A stretch of DNA of 64,000 bases, from the NCBI GenBank assembly GCA_043228905.1, contig JBHGNT010000009.1, positions 15,128,001-15,192,000 of the forward strand, read 5' to 3'. Origin of the DNA: Azolla caroliniana. Taxonomy: Eukaryota; Polypodiophyta. Below the pieces are notes generated by a model. It did no database searches and was not told the DNA's origin. It saw nothing but the letters and a program-made list of their open reading frames with translations. Below are positions 24,407-35,846 of this stretch, in pieces (the first letter of the stretch is position 1; each line of letters starts with the position of its first letter). The translations under genes and the position numbers were made by a program.

Positions 24407-25539
24407 CTGAATTTGAAGAGCATACTCAACACATAATGGTGTTGGCTGATCAATATGCCTTTGGGGGTACGGATCACTTCGATCCCGAGGAAATAATGAA
24501 GATCCCCCAGATCCTTCATGTCATCAACATATAGTAAAATACTAACCGGACCAAGTCAACCTTTCCGGATGAATAGGGAAGAGTTCGATTTTGACGTTGC
24601 AAAGCCCATCCGACGCAGTTGCTGCGTGATCTTCGTGTTCCAGGCACGCGGGGCTTGCTTCAATCCGTGAAGGGACTTCTTCAATCGACACACTGCCGAC
24701 GTGTTCGTTCCGGAGTGAAATCCGGGGGGTTGTACCATGTACACCTATTCCTCAAGCTCACCTTGTAGGAACGCATTCTTTACATCCATCTGATGTAAGT
24801 GCCACCCCTTTGCCGCAGCTACTGCGAGCAAAACATGGACGGCCCTCATCTTTGCAACCGGCGCAAACGTCTCATCAAAGTTGATGCCGTGTTTCTGCAC
24901 GTAGCCTTTTGCCACTAACTGGGCCTTGTATCGGTTGACTGAGTCGTCGGTGTTGTACTTGACCTTGTACACCCACCTACATCCAATCAGCTTCACACCC
25001 TTCGGTGCGTCAACCAGGTCCCAGGTCTCGTTTTCCACCATTGTGTGCATCTCTTCCTCCATCGCGGCGCGCCAATTTGCGTCCTTAGCCGCTTCTACGT
25101 AGCTCTCCGGCTCATGCACTTCCGCTACACGGGTCATGTACGCATAATGATGCGCCATGTACTCGTTGTATCTGAACCGCACAACTGGGTTCTTCTGGCG
25201 GGTAGATCGGCGTAATCGGTCATTAGCCGATGTCGAGGTCTTCTCGGCCGACGCGGACTTCGCTCTTGAAGACCCATCACCGCTTCCCTCGGAGTCAGAC
25301 TCGCGTCGGTCTGACTCGTTCCTATCCGTCCCAGAATCCGACACCTTTTGCTTCCCTTTCTCTTTGCGCGTAAGCCGTCTCCTCAGCTTCCTGCGTGGGG
25401 AATGCATGGCCGAGTCTCCACTACTCGCCGGCTCTTCATCGGATTGGTCGAACGGACTCAGTCGTCCATTCAGTCCACTTAACTGAAACGAAATCGGACT
25501 CTCTTCACGGGTCCCGATTTCAGGCTCATCCGGAGGCAT
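24407..25539 (-). pseudogene. Copia1 reverse transcriptase (deleted behind YVDD)
   Basis: After a basic/acidic linker (RRKLRRRLTRKEKGKQK) comes RT: WRAAMEEEMHTM, KLIGCRWVYKVKYN, LHQMDVKNAFLQGEL, then TAG at 24745, GLKQAPRAWN, TGA at 24556 and LLYVDD near 24530. MKDLGDLHYFLGIEV follows YVDD at once, whereas Copia3 has about 26 residues between them. A frameshift near 24415 precedes the RNase H part. Confidence 0.85.
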
Positions 25540-25554
25540 CTCAATCTCGCTGAC

Positions 25555-26862
25555 CTAATCGTCAGAGCTCGGATTGGAGTTGAGATCCGGAGTCGGAGGC
25601 AAGTACCAGGACGCGGACTCATCAAACACAACATCGGAGCTCACGCGCGCTTGTTTGGTGCGCGGGTTATAACACTTATAACCCTTCTGCTCATCCAAGT
25701 AACCGACCAAGATACATTTCTCGGCCTTTGCGTCCAGCTTCCTCCATTTCTCCTTCGGCACATGCACATACACAATGATACCGAAAATTCGTAAGTGTTG
25801 CAAGTTCGGCTTCGTTTCGAAATATAGCTCATGCACCTACGCTTTGTCTCCGATCCGGTTCTGGATGTATACCGCGGTCCTTACCGCCTCGGCCCAGTAG
25901 AACTTGGGCAAGCTCTTCTCCTCCAACATTGCCCGTGCCGTTTCCACAACCGATTGATTTTTCCTCTCGGCCACGCCATTTTGCTCTGGCGTGTATCTAC
26001 AACTGAATTCACGCCGAATTCCCATATGTTGTAGATAACCGTTGAATTGACCGGAAAAGTATTCTTTTCCGCCATCCGACCGTGGGCACTTGATCTTTCT
26101 TCCTGTTTCCGTTTCCACGAACCCTTTGAGGTCTCGGAAACAGTCGAAGACTTCGCTCTTCCTCTCAATAAGGTAGATCCACGTGTGCCGTGTGTAGTCA
26201 TCGATGAAGGAGACGAAATATCAGCTCCCGCCAAGACTAACGTTTTGTGCCAGCCCCCACACATCAGAGTGTATCAAGTCGAGCTTGTTCCGGCTCCAGT
26301 TACGATCGTTGGGGAAAGGAAGTCGGTGTTGCTTCCCAACCTGGCAAGATTCACAAATTTGTGCCTTCTAGCCACTAAATTTGGGTAATCCAAACACCAC
26401 TTGTTTCGATTGCAGGACTTGAAGTCGCTGGTAGTTGATGTGGCCTATCCTCTTGTGCCATAAGTCGATGTCCAACTCGACTTTTTGTCCCTTCGCGAAC
26501 ATTGCGGTGCCACCGTCAGTAGAGTCAAGGATGAACATCCTCCTGTCTCTACGCCCTTGCGCAATAACATGACCTTCTTCCTCAATGAAGCACCTGAGGT
26601 GTGTAAACCGGACCTCCATCCCTTGGTCGACGATTTGTCCGACCGACACCAAGTTCTTCGTGATTGTCGGGACATGTAGCACATTCATGAGTTTCCCTTT
26701 CTGCCCGACATGGCTCAAGGGAACTTCTCCGACATTCGCAATCAGATGCGGAGTGTCGTCTCCGGTTGCGACTACTCCCGGTTGCATCGGTTTTTCTAGG
26801 TACGAGAACCACTCCTTATGGCTCGTCATGTGATTTGACGCGCCGAAGTCGACGTACCACAC
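25555..26862 (-). pseudogene. Copia1 protease and integrase (decayed)
   Basis: The protease motif reads YVDFGASNHMT, where DSGAS is usual, so the Ser next to the catalytic Asp is Phe. Integrase has LWHKRIGHINY, CESCQVGK, the Asp block (DVWG), RSDGGKEYFSG, and NGVAERKNQSVVE with the Glu. TAG stops occur at 26368, 25837 and 25555; a TGA sits in the GGS-YFVSF block near 26220. Confidence 0.85.
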
Positions 26863-26883
26863 CTCGTCTGATTTCGGGGTGGT

Positions 26884-27900
26884 CTACTTCATTGAGTTTG
26901 CTTTGTGTCTTGTCACGAAGGCAAACCCTTTTCCAGCTTTTCCAAATCCTTCGGCGTAGTGCGATCGCTGCCGGTTTCCTTTGTCGGTATGTCCGGAACC
27001 GGTCCTCTCCGACTCGGCGCGCTTTTTCCAACACTCGCTCTCCCTGTAGTCTTTCTTGCCACAGTACCAGCATTCCGTGGCGGGTTTCCCTTGCCGGTTC
27101 TCATCGCCTCCACTCCCTTGGTTTCCGGAGGGTTCGGAATTGCTGTCGCCATCATTTCGGTGCCTCTTTCCTTGATCTCGTCGGCCGCCTCCATTGCGCA
27201 CCGACTCGCCTTGTCCTCCACGTCCATGGGGCCTATCTCCCTCTGTGTACAACATCTTGTTGTTGGTGTGCATGCTCGTTGACGCACCCGCGTGGTTCTC
27301 CTCTACCAGGAGCATCGACTGTAAGTCAAAAAAGGACGACATATTCTCCCAGGTACACACAACAGTTCAGAACGCCCCGAACTTCGATGCCAAACCCCCG
27401 AGACAGACTTGGACCATCTCGCTTTCCTCGATGTTCACATCGATGGAAGCTAAGGAATCGCATATGTCCTTGATCCTCGAGGTATAGTCAGCCACCGACA
27501 AATTGCATTGTCGTAGGTTGCTCAATTCCTGTCGGAGCTGAAGCGTCCTGGCTGTGGTGCTCGCGGCGAAGATCTTCTTCAGATTTTCCAACGCACCCTT
27601 CAGCGTTTTTGCATCTCGAACGTAGCTTAATAGTTGTTCGCCCACACAAGACGCGAAATAGTACAGCACTCTGCTCGGCGATTGTTCCCACGCCGGGAAG
27701 TCTCTGTGTGTTTATTCGAGTGCCGCGTCATTTGCTCCTTCGACATAACTCTAGTAACCATGCCCAAGCAGGTACTGGTGCATCTTGTAGGACCAAGACA
27801 CGTAGTTGGTTCTGTCGAGCTTCTCCGTCGGAAGCGAGCTAGCCATTCCTCTATCCATCGGTTTTCTTGTTCTTCTTCGTTGGTTTTTCCTTCAAGCAAA
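26884..27900 (-). pseudogene. Copia1 Gag (decayed)
   Basis: This is a UBN2-type copia Gag with SLPTEKLDRTNY-like start, LRQELSNLRQCNLSVADYTS, EMVQVCLGGL, SSFFDLQSMLLVEE, then a Gly/Arg-rich stretch. The zinc knuckle reads CWYCGKKDYRESEC, with Tyr in place of His. A TGA interrupts at 27367 and a TAG at 26884. Confidence 0.85.
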
Positions 27901-27928
27901 GTCGGCTGTAGAGGTTCTCAACCCTCGC

Positions 27929-27940
27929 GCTCTGATACCA
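27929..27940 (-). other. Copia1 primer-binding site
   Basis: TGGTATCAGAGC on the minus strand directly follows the 5' LTR end. This is the well-known plant copia site complementary to initiator tRNA-Met. Confidence 0.92.
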
Positions 27941-28339
27941 TGAAGAGAATGGCGTACGGAAGCAATATAGGAAACCGAACAATAGAAAACGTAGGTTTAA
28001 TGGAAAGCTTAGGTTTTCATAGTACGCACGGGAGAGACAGAGACTAAACACCAGAACATTTCAAAAAATAATACTCAATCTGTCCATCGTGTGTGTTCAA
28101 TGAACACTCTTATACAAGTCCTTTTCGGACTGACAGAAGTATTGACAATACTTCACTGCTCATTAAGGACCCCCTACACTATCTCCCAAATATATTCCTT
28201 GCAGAATATCATTCCGATGGCCTCCCGGTTTCTGCACCGATCCGGCCTTCCTACGCACCGGTCTGCGTACTGGTTTCCAACCGATCCGGTCCTCAGCTTG
28301 CTCAGCCGATCTGACCGATGTTGAGCTTGTCTCTCAACA
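27941..28339 (-). repeat. Copia1 5' LTR
   Basis: It is 399 bp and matches the left LTR except for small indels (an added CTGCGTACTGG-like stretch) and substitutions. Confidence 0.92.
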
Positions 28340-29195
28340 CTCCCCCGTGGTACGAATGTACCATGTTCCGGCCTCTCCGTAGGCCTGCTTCCTCCACCCT
28401 TCAGGAATGGTTATCCGGAAGTCCACCATGCCCGGTTCTCGTTCTCTCCAAATTGTCGGGTCCCGTTCTCCTGCCGCCACCATCAGTGTCTTGGTCTTAC
28501 GTCGGATCCGATGCCGACCGCCGAAGTCTCTAGCCTGGTGTGAGGTGACCCATAGGACAGGTCTTCATTCTTCGCTTCCAGATCGGTTGTATTGGCCGTA
28601 ACCTCCGCGTCCTCGCCGCCACTTTCCGTCTCTTAGGTCTTCCGTTGGTTCACGGACGCAACCGCCTAAGTCTCAGGAACGAGTGTAGAGGACCCGTACT
28701 TCAGTCAACCGCCTCTTTCGTTTCTCCCCCGCCACCGTCGATCCCTTTCTTTGCGCTTCCCCGCCATCTGCCTTCTCTTTTGGTCTCACGTTGACACGCC
28801 GTCCAAACTGCCGAAGTGTCAGGTCAAGATGTGGGGATACCAATTTCGTAACGACTCCTGACGATTTGTCCCAGGCCATTGACCCTTTTAGTGGTGTCGG
28901 TGGAAAGAATCTACTCTATGATCGATCAAGCCCCACCTGGGTTTGATTCTCCAATGTCCAGAGTTTCGTCTCTAATGCCGATCCCACCGGACTCGATGTG
29001 TACTCTCGATCATCTTCTTCCCGATTCTCGACCTTCTCCCGGTCGGTCTTTCTCCCCATGTAAAAGAGGGCAACTCGTCCCGCACCCTCTCCCGTATCGG
29101 CACCTTCATGCCGAACCTTGTCCCTATCGAACAATCCACATCTGGATCATGCTCCACCCAAATTGGAACACTAACCAATTCGATCCCCGGTCGGG
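28340..29195 (-). repeat. C internal region with cassettes, proximal part
   Basis: Inverted cassette cores lie near 28520, 28650, 28810 and 28940, matching E 5800-6734. There is no reliable coding frame. Confidence 0.65.
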
Positions 29196-30368
29196 TCAAC
29201 TTCCGGTTCCGCTCCCTTCGGTGTTGGCTCTCATTTCCCCTTTCTTCTCAGCCGTGGTGTCGTCCTCAACCTCGTCGCAGGCTGTTTCCCATCCATCTTC
29301 GTTGCCATCATGCCAGGACTCCTCGCTAGCGCCTTCCATCTCTTTGGTTTTATGCCGGCACACAGGCTCGACTATCGGAGTCTCCGGAATCCGCATGGAG
29401 GGCTCTTCTCTGCTCCCAACCTCCACCTTGGCCGGTGTTTTTCCGCAAGTCGAGAGGGCGTCTGGCTCCACACCCTCTCCCATGGTACTATCATACGATT
29501 CCCCGGCGTCTGCCTGGGCCATGTCCACCTTGTCCGGAAGGCCGACTTGCTCTTAGTCTTCGGAATTTGTCGGTGTGCTGTATCTCTCTTCTTCTTCAAC
29601 CATCGCCTTCAGAGCCTCGTACACTTCCCGGACCAAGGCTTTGACACCGAGCTTCGCTGATCCTTCTTGTTGCGTGCCTGCTTCCTACCGTGATGACACG
29701 CCGTTGCGCGTCATCTTCCGTTTTCCTTTCGCGGACTGCTCCTCGTCCAACCGTCAGCATACTCGTTCTACTTCCGACCAATCCTCGGTAAGGTCATTCA
29801 CTCTGTCATCGTCTTCGAGCTCAATCCCGATGGCCTCCCATTCCACTCGGTCTATCAACCTAATGAACAACAAGACTTTGTCCGGCCCCACCAGACATTG
29901 CTCCCGCTCTGGCAACCAAGCAAGCCGCCGCTCGAACTCTCGGAACGCCTTTGTTGCACCACGGTGGATCTTTGCCAATGCAACCCACTGGTCGAAGTCG
30001 CGTCGTCCCCGACTCTTCCGTCGTCCTCCATATGCTTGCAGGAGCGCCTCCTCGAAGGCCTCCCACGAACTGTGAGCTTCTCGGAGCTCCTTCACTTCCG
30101 CATGCATACGGATGACGACGACCAGATAGAAGAACTCCAACCTCAACGCCTCATCCACGTCTCGCTCCTCCTTTTCTGCATTGTAGGCTTCCAAGTAGAA
30201 TGGGACTTTGTCCCCGTTGAAACGGCTGACTCTTTCGACCACTCGCTCAATAGCTTGTTGCGCCGACTTCTGTCTCACCACCACTTGTCTAAACTCCAAC
30301 ACCACTTCGGCCACCATCTCCGCGAAGTCATTGTCTTCCGACTCCATCCTCACTTGCCGCCCTTTCAT
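29196..30368 (-). pseudogene. C gag-like gene
   Basis: ATG at 30368 overlaps the 3' end of the primer-binding site (CCCGACATG). The first 200 codons (MKGRQVRMESEDNDFAEMV; QQAIERVVERVSRFNGDK; KAFREFERRLAW; VLLFIRLIDRVEW) are open to a TGA at 29754. The same frame then continues with a Glu/Asp-rich tail (MVEEEERYS; WETACDEVEDDTTAEKKGE). It is homologous to the E copy and distantly to D and B Gag. There is no zinc knuckle. It is the best-preserved copy of this Gag in the window. Confidence 0.75.
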
Positions 30369-30383
30369 GTCGGGTTCACCAAA
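30367..30383 (-). other. Primer-binding site of C
   Basis: TTTGGTGAACCCGACAT on the minus strand, two bases after the LTR end. It is the same as in D except for one base. Confidence 0.85.
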
Positions 30384-30385
30384 GA

Positions 30386-31300
30386 TGTCGCGGTAATCCG
30401 TGAGTACATGTCGAAAGGGGCGGGACCACGGGGGTCTCCGACGAGGAAGAGATGCGTGTCGAGAAGCCGACTTCTCGCCAGTCCCGGTTGCACTGGTTGT
30501 GACGCAAACCAAAGCGATTCCAGACGCGTACCTGCAGCTACCGAACACGAGAGAGGGAGAGAGAGAGAGAGACCACGCACGCCACACCGACTCAACACAC
30601 GCCTCTTATGTACAGGAAACAAAGGGAAAGAAACGCACCCGACACCAACAAAGACACGAATATGCACAACCTAATATATCTATATTTACAGTTGCAAGAT
30701 ACACCTCCGGCTTCGAGCCAGACCAAGGTAGGTTAGTTTACAACAGTCGTCTGCTGCCAAGCCGCCAATCGAGGGACCTCTCAAGCTTGTCGCACTGAGC
30801 GGGGTCTTGCACAGGAGATCGAACTGAAGCAAACCCACCTGAACATACAAGCTCTTCACCAGACTAAACCCTAAACAGACACGAAGGAGAAGAAGAAGTC
30901 GAAGAACCCTAACCGGAAACACGAAAGTAAGAACAAGAAGAAGCTACTGAAAATAGGTGGAAGAAGACCAAAGTAAAAACCCTAAGAAAATAAGAATGAG
31001 ATGAAGAGGAAGAACACCACCAAACCCTAGACCTAAGTGGTATACCCTCCTAACTCAAAATGGGCAACCCCTCTAAAAGGGACCCTCCCTTCCTTTTATA
31101 GAACAAGGAGAGGGATGCATTACAATGTGGGATAAATCCCGATTTACATGGGACTCTCTGTCCCGACTTGACTCCTACTCGACGCCATAAAGGCACCCCT
31201 ATTATTCACACGTTTTTACAAGGGTAAGTGCAGATGATGCACTCCGCCGATTCTTCTGATATTCCCTGGTTTCTCACCATGTCCCAGAATCTTCACGACA
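30386..31300 (-). repeat. C 5' LTR (915 bp)
   Basis: On the minus strand it starts TGTCGTGAAGATTC and ends TACCGCGACA. A TATA box (TATAAAAGG) lies near 31095. U5 holds GACCCCCGTGGTCCCGCC. The gag frame remains open upstream through the U5 end to 30587. Confidence 0.9.
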
Positions 31301-31304
31301 ACGG

Positions 31305-32331
31305 TATGGGACAAATACACATTGTTAGAGTTCCTCCATGAACTACAAATATTTGCAGCACAAGACTGGGAACGGGAGCAAGAACGTTATCTGTAGGAGT
31401 TAGCCGCGAATTCGGATCGGCTCATCTGACGCTACAACCTATATACAAAGGAAATGGAGACAAGGTTGGTCGGGATAACCGCGTCGTTCGAAATCGTGAA
31501 AGCCAAGATCGAGCGAGAAGCCGCAACGGACAAAGACGAATTGGACACCCTACGTGCCAAATACAAGATGGAAGAAGCACGCATCAAGCCACTAGTGGTA
31601 AAGGACTGGGTAAAGCTGAATCAAAAGATCGAAAAGGCACTAGCTCATGGATGGAAACAATGGTTGGCCCACACAGCCGAACTACATGTCTTCCAAGCAG
31701 ATGCCGAAAATCGAAAGAAAGAGGGTCATGGTTTTAACAAAATGGACAAGAATGGCATTTAGATCCTCCATGAAGACCTCACTAAGGAATTCCAAACTTT
31801 GGCCCGAACACACACCACGGCCATCGGAAACCTCCTCAAGGAATTTAACGATGATCAACTATTGCTCATGATCGAAACAGATGGTTATAAACGCGCGTGC
31901 CTCCAAGCCGAAAAGGAAGCAGAAGCCATGGCATAGGCCCCAGTAGGCAAGATGACCAAGGAAGCAACCCAGGAGCCGAAAGAAGAAGAAGCGACATGCC
32001 CCAACCCGGAGATGGAATAAGTGGTTGAACAACCCACACACCCAAAACAGGTGTAACTGGCCCCGATATCCACAGTGGTAACTCAAGACCAACAACTCGA
32101 TGTGTCGGTCGATTTACACATAGATGAGCGAAAACCGGAGGAAGCGACTCCACAGTCGAAGGAGCAAATGGAAGCCTAGGAGACCACGGAGCAGAGGGCC
32201 GATTTGATGGCCGATCTCACCGAGGGAGTCAAAGCAACCGGAGGGCATCAAATCAAATAGCATTTTTTGGCTCTTTTGAATACCAACAGTCTCAAATTCT
32301 TGAATTTTGGAGCGATTTTTTTTTTGGGTTT
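31305..32331 (+). pseudogene. H2 coiled-coil gene, right half
   Basis: It continues the left half in frame (WDKYTLLEFLHELQIFAAQD), then METRLVGITASFEIVKAKIE (31454) and the block QWLAHTAELHVFQADAENRK shared with H1, ending in a Glu/Pro/Gln-rich tail near 32260. Stops at about 31424, 31760 and 31934 (mostly TAG) break it. No zinc knuckle or enzyme motif is seen. Confidence 0.65.
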
Positions 32332-32884
32332 GACGTGCAAAGCACTATCCCACGGGCGTGCTAGGTGTTATCTGTGGGACAAAGGGCACAAAGGTGGGAA
32401 ACGAATCTAAAGAGATGAGTAGGTCAAGTAGGTAAAAAGGGAATTGACCGAGCATTGGTAGCCAAGGAAGGTAGAACGAAATATATGCAGCTGAGAATAA
32501 AGGACGTGAATGAGGAGCAATTAGTGAAAGCGCGCCAAGGAGAGGCTATATAAATTGTGGAACAGTAGAAGGAGAAAGGGGAATGAATATATGCATATGC
32601 TATGTTATAGAAGGAAAGAGAGAGTGACAAATATAATCGGTCTGTGTGCCTTGTAATTGATTTTATCCAGTAATCAATATACATACTCTATTGGGTCATC
32701 TCTGTGTCTGTTTCCGTAATCTATACTTTTGATTATGATATTCCTAAGTCATAAGTGGAAAACCAGTTGTGGCCGGTTATCGGGTAATTGATCGGCCTTC
32801 TCGGCCCTATCATACTCTCCTACATAACCATGATTCCTTGAGCCAATTACTCAAGGACGTAATTGAAGGTGTATCCTTGAGAAG
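32332..32884 (+). repeat. Probable H2 3' LTR region
   Basis: It opens with the palindromic block shared with H1 (GTGCAAAGCAC, TCCCACGGGCGTG). A TATA box (CTATATAAAT, 32545-32554) follows about 180-210 bp later, the same spacing as in H1. It is non-coding. The exact LTR end is not visible, and it does not match the F-like LTR upstream of H2. Confidence 0.5.
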
Positions 32885-34200
32885 GAGATAACAGTGTTAG
32901 CCGTTTCTACCTAGTACGATTTTGGCAAGTTCGTCTCGTTCATCATTGCCCTTGCCACCTCTTCTATGTGTCGATTCTTTCGTTTGTCTACTCAGTTTTG
33001 TTGAGGTGTGTGTCAGCATGAGAATTCTCGTCAAACTCCTTCCTTTCGGAGATACATTGTAAATTCATCCTAAAAATACTCATTGCCTCCATCCGATCGA
33101 AGGCATCGGACATATGCCGACTAGTGGTTTTTTCGACTTCATTTTTAAACTTTTGGAAGTGTCTGAACACTTTACTCTTTTGCTGCATAGGGTAAATCTA
33201 GGTAGATATTCCTAGAGAAGTCATCAATAAATGTGACATAATATCAACAACCACTGAATGTTGTCGTCTAGGTTGGTCCCCATACATCGGAACGTACTAC
33301 ATTTAGGATCCCTTTGCTCATGTTCCTCTCTTTCGGGAACGGTTGTCAGTGTTGTTTGCTAAACAGATAGGCGTCACATACACCCATCATCTCCTTTTCG
33401 GTAAAAGTTGGTAGTCTGATGATGACTCCTTCCCACTGTTGTGGCCAATTCGTTATACAAATGGGCCCTTGACAATATGGCCGACTGAGACAAGGTTTTT
33501 TGTGATGGTTGGGACAATGCAAGTCATTATTGAGGTAGGTTTGTTTGCCTCCATGGTCGTCATAATCGGAATTCGTGGCATAGTTTGTGAGTTGTTGGCT
33601 AGTCAAAGCCGACTCTCGTTTCTTCTTTCGGCACTCCTCTTCGTAGTGGCTGAGTTTTCTACAATACCCACATTCGGTCGGGTTGTTTTGGTGGCTCAGT
33701 CCAGCAGGATGGCTCCCCCTTCTACGGAACTCCCTAGGAGTGTTTCTAGCCTCTTGCCAATGATGGGAATTGCGTCCTTAGGTCAGCTGACCCTGTCAGC
33801 CTCGGCTGAATCGGCCTTTGTTTCCTCGGCCGAATCCTCTTCCATCATCCAACTAGGAGTAGAGCATCTGAACATCGGGTGCATTGCTCCTTCTTTGGGC
33901 ATGATTTTCTTCAACCAACAATATTGATTGAAGGTCGAAAAAGGAGGGGGGATTCTCCCTTGCAAGAATGGTTGATCTTATCATGCCGAATTGTGGTGTT
34001 AGGCCGTTGAGGCATATTTGCACCATTTCATTATCATCGATTATGACATTGATCGACCCAAGGGCATCACACAATTCCTTGATCTTCAATGTATATCAGG
34101 TGATTGACATGTCCCTCTGTTGCATGTTATTCAACTCCTACCAAAGTTGGAGCTTACGTATAGTTGTGTTGCATGATGCAAGGCAATACAACACACGATT
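32885..34200 (-). pseudogene. K: decayed copia Gag-integrase fragment
   Basis: On the minus strand it holds a UBN2-type Gag part (MKIKELCDALGSI, EMVQICLNGL, PSFFDLQSILLVEENHA at 33853-34089), a collapsed zinc-knuckle region, and integrase pieces (FIDDFSRNIY, RSDGGNEYF) down to about 32890. Frames shift and stop repeatedly. The closest relative here is F Gag (46.6-47.4 kb). RT and both LTRs are missing. Confidence 0.75.
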
Positions 34201-34217
34201 GGCCGCTTCGGAGAGAG

Positions 34218-34290
34218 AGATAGATAGATAGATAGATTATATTATCGTCTTTGCAGGTCAAATATGACCTACGAGACCAAAAATATTACA
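34218..34290 (-). repeat. Hairpin plus (GATA)n tail, copy 1
   Basis: Read on the minus strand, a short conserved block ends in a (CTAT)n run (34221-34236 on plus). Just inside lies a perfect inverted repeat AGGTCA-AATA-TGACCT (34255-34270), followed by an AGACCAAA box. A second copy is at 36851-36925. This could be the 3' end of a non-LTR retroelement. Confidence 0.45.
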
Positions 34291-35002
34291 TTTCATGTGA
34301 TACGTGTGAAAGTGAGTAGTGACTCTCGATGTTCAAGAACTTTACCAATGAATGTTGCAATCAAGAGTGCACATTGTGGTTGTGAGAGAAATTTGTGCAA
34401 GGATTGGGCTCGGTCGAAGAGATGTGGAAATCAAGGTCGAATATGATCAAAGGCAGAGTATTGTATCAAAGTGTGATACCTAGACTCGCGAACTTGTTTA
34501 GGGCAAAGTGTGCATAGCCAACCACTCTCATCACTTGTGCCCCAATGCCCTAACATCGCAATGCATGTGAGCTAAGTCGCATGGAATCAATGGTTCGAAT
34601 GTCAGATAACATGATGGGCTCTAACATGTATCGATGTGTACAGTTTCCCCATTCCACAAAGAATATGGTTTTGTAGTTAGGTGTAAATTATAGAGGAATC
34701 TAGCGATGCATCATGAAGCAAGTGTCTCGCATCCCATCTACCAAACCATTTTATATCTTGCATCCAATTGGAACACAAAAAATTTCTTTTATATCTTGCA
34801 TCCATGAAATTCTAGGAAGTCGATGTGAGGGACTTTTTTGAACCTTTTTTGAACCTTAAGCATGTATTCAACAACCCTTTCCATGGCCATGATCTCAATG
34901 GGAAGCGATCTCATGTCAAGGAGGAGGGTGTAGGGCGTTTGTTTCTTAACTTGTAGAAACTTTGTAAGAAAATGTTTTTGGGCATTTTCAAACTCTTTCC
35001 AC

Positions 35003-35006
<4 letters not shown>
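34291..35006. other. Non-coding stretch, nothing recognised
   Basis: AT-rich with no domain, paired repeats or tRNA-like boxes that I can support. Confidence 0.5.
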
Positions 35007-35057
<51 letters not shown>

Positions 35058-35225
35058 AAATGGATGTAGTTCAGTTGGTAAGGTTGCCTAATGGAGACCA
35101 GGTGGCATCTAGTGAATTAAGAGAGATATATGAAGTATATAATAGAGAGAAGTGAGAAAATTGGGTTTCGAACCCAAGACACGGTGCTTGTAGTGTTAAC
35201 TTACCACTAGGGTAAGCTAATTACG

Positions 35226-35268
<43 letters not shown>
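35007..35268. repeat. SINE-like element within an (AG)n microsatellite
   Basis: A 48-bp (AG)n run (35007-35054) and a second run (35230-35268) flank 35055-35229. The enclosed DNA has a forward tRNA-type A box (TAGTTCAGTTGGTAAGG, 35067-35083) and a B-box-like GGGTTTCGAACCC (35163-35175). Read on the minus strand, GCTTACCCTAGTGGTAAG plus GGGTTCGAAACCC form a second A/B pair at normal spacing. AG repeats on both sides would be the expected look of a target duplication in this microsatellite. Confidence 0.5.
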
Positions 35269-35270
<2 letters not shown>

Positions 35271-35846
35271 ATAGAACAAGAAGCTATATTAGTGAACAAT
35301 AAAATTACATCCAACAGTAACTAAGTTACAAAAGGTTGGTTTAAATACCAACTAGTCTAGGGCAACTACCTTTTCTGTTATTTACAAAAGTAGCCTCGTG
35401 TGTCCATTGGCTAGTGTGAAAACCATTTTATTGTGGAAGTTTAGTTCGATTCTCAACCTTCGTTCTATTTCTGTTGCTATTTGGCTGAGCCCAGTTGTGT
35501 CTACAAGCTTCCGCACATAACACTTCACACAAATAATGTATCAGCAAATTCAGGACGTTATGGATAGAGACACCATACCATCGACTAGTTCTCACCTCAA
35601 ATGGATAGGTGTTTTTCAAAACTAGAAGTACTCTTAACTGTAAAAGGATATTTCCAATATAAGACCTTTTGTTTTATTTATGTGGATAATACAAGTCAAT
35701 TGTCCCAATCACTAGGAGCGGTAATCAATTATCCTTATATTATGGAACACAAAATAAGGGTATATTCACCTGCCGACATAGGAGATAAAGCCACATTGGA
35801 AGTTGAGGGTGTTTGGTAAACAAATTTTGTTCACACTAACATGGGG

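Larger units (their letters stand above)
22749..28339 (-). mobile_element. Copia1: nearly full-length Ty1/copia element inserted in C
   Basis: Its LTRs of 387 bp (22749-23135) and 399 bp (27941-28339) flank 4.8 kb with the copia order Gag, protease, integrase, RT, RNase H on the minus strand. The flanks are CTCTC (22744-22748) and CTCCC (28340-28344), a 5-bp duplication with one change. The interrupted C sequence is recognisable from the intact cassette in E near 5430. Stops, one frameshift and one deletion make it inactive. Confidence 0.95.
19854..31300 (-). mobile_element. C: Gag-only gypsy-like element (E family), split by Copia1
   Basis: On the minus strand it has a 5' LTR (30386-31300), primer-binding site, gag, cassette-rich internal DNA, polypurine tract and 3' LTR (19854-20771). 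Without Copia1 the internal part is about 4.0 kb, close to E's 3.8 kb. It has no polymerase. The LTR ends (TGTCG..CGACA), U5 block and primer site match the pol-bearing gypsy D. Confidence 0.9.

Noticed and set aside
34990-35230. A functional tRNA gene
   Set aside because: The A and B boxes are at irregular spacing and no cloverleaf can be drawn; a SINE is more likely.
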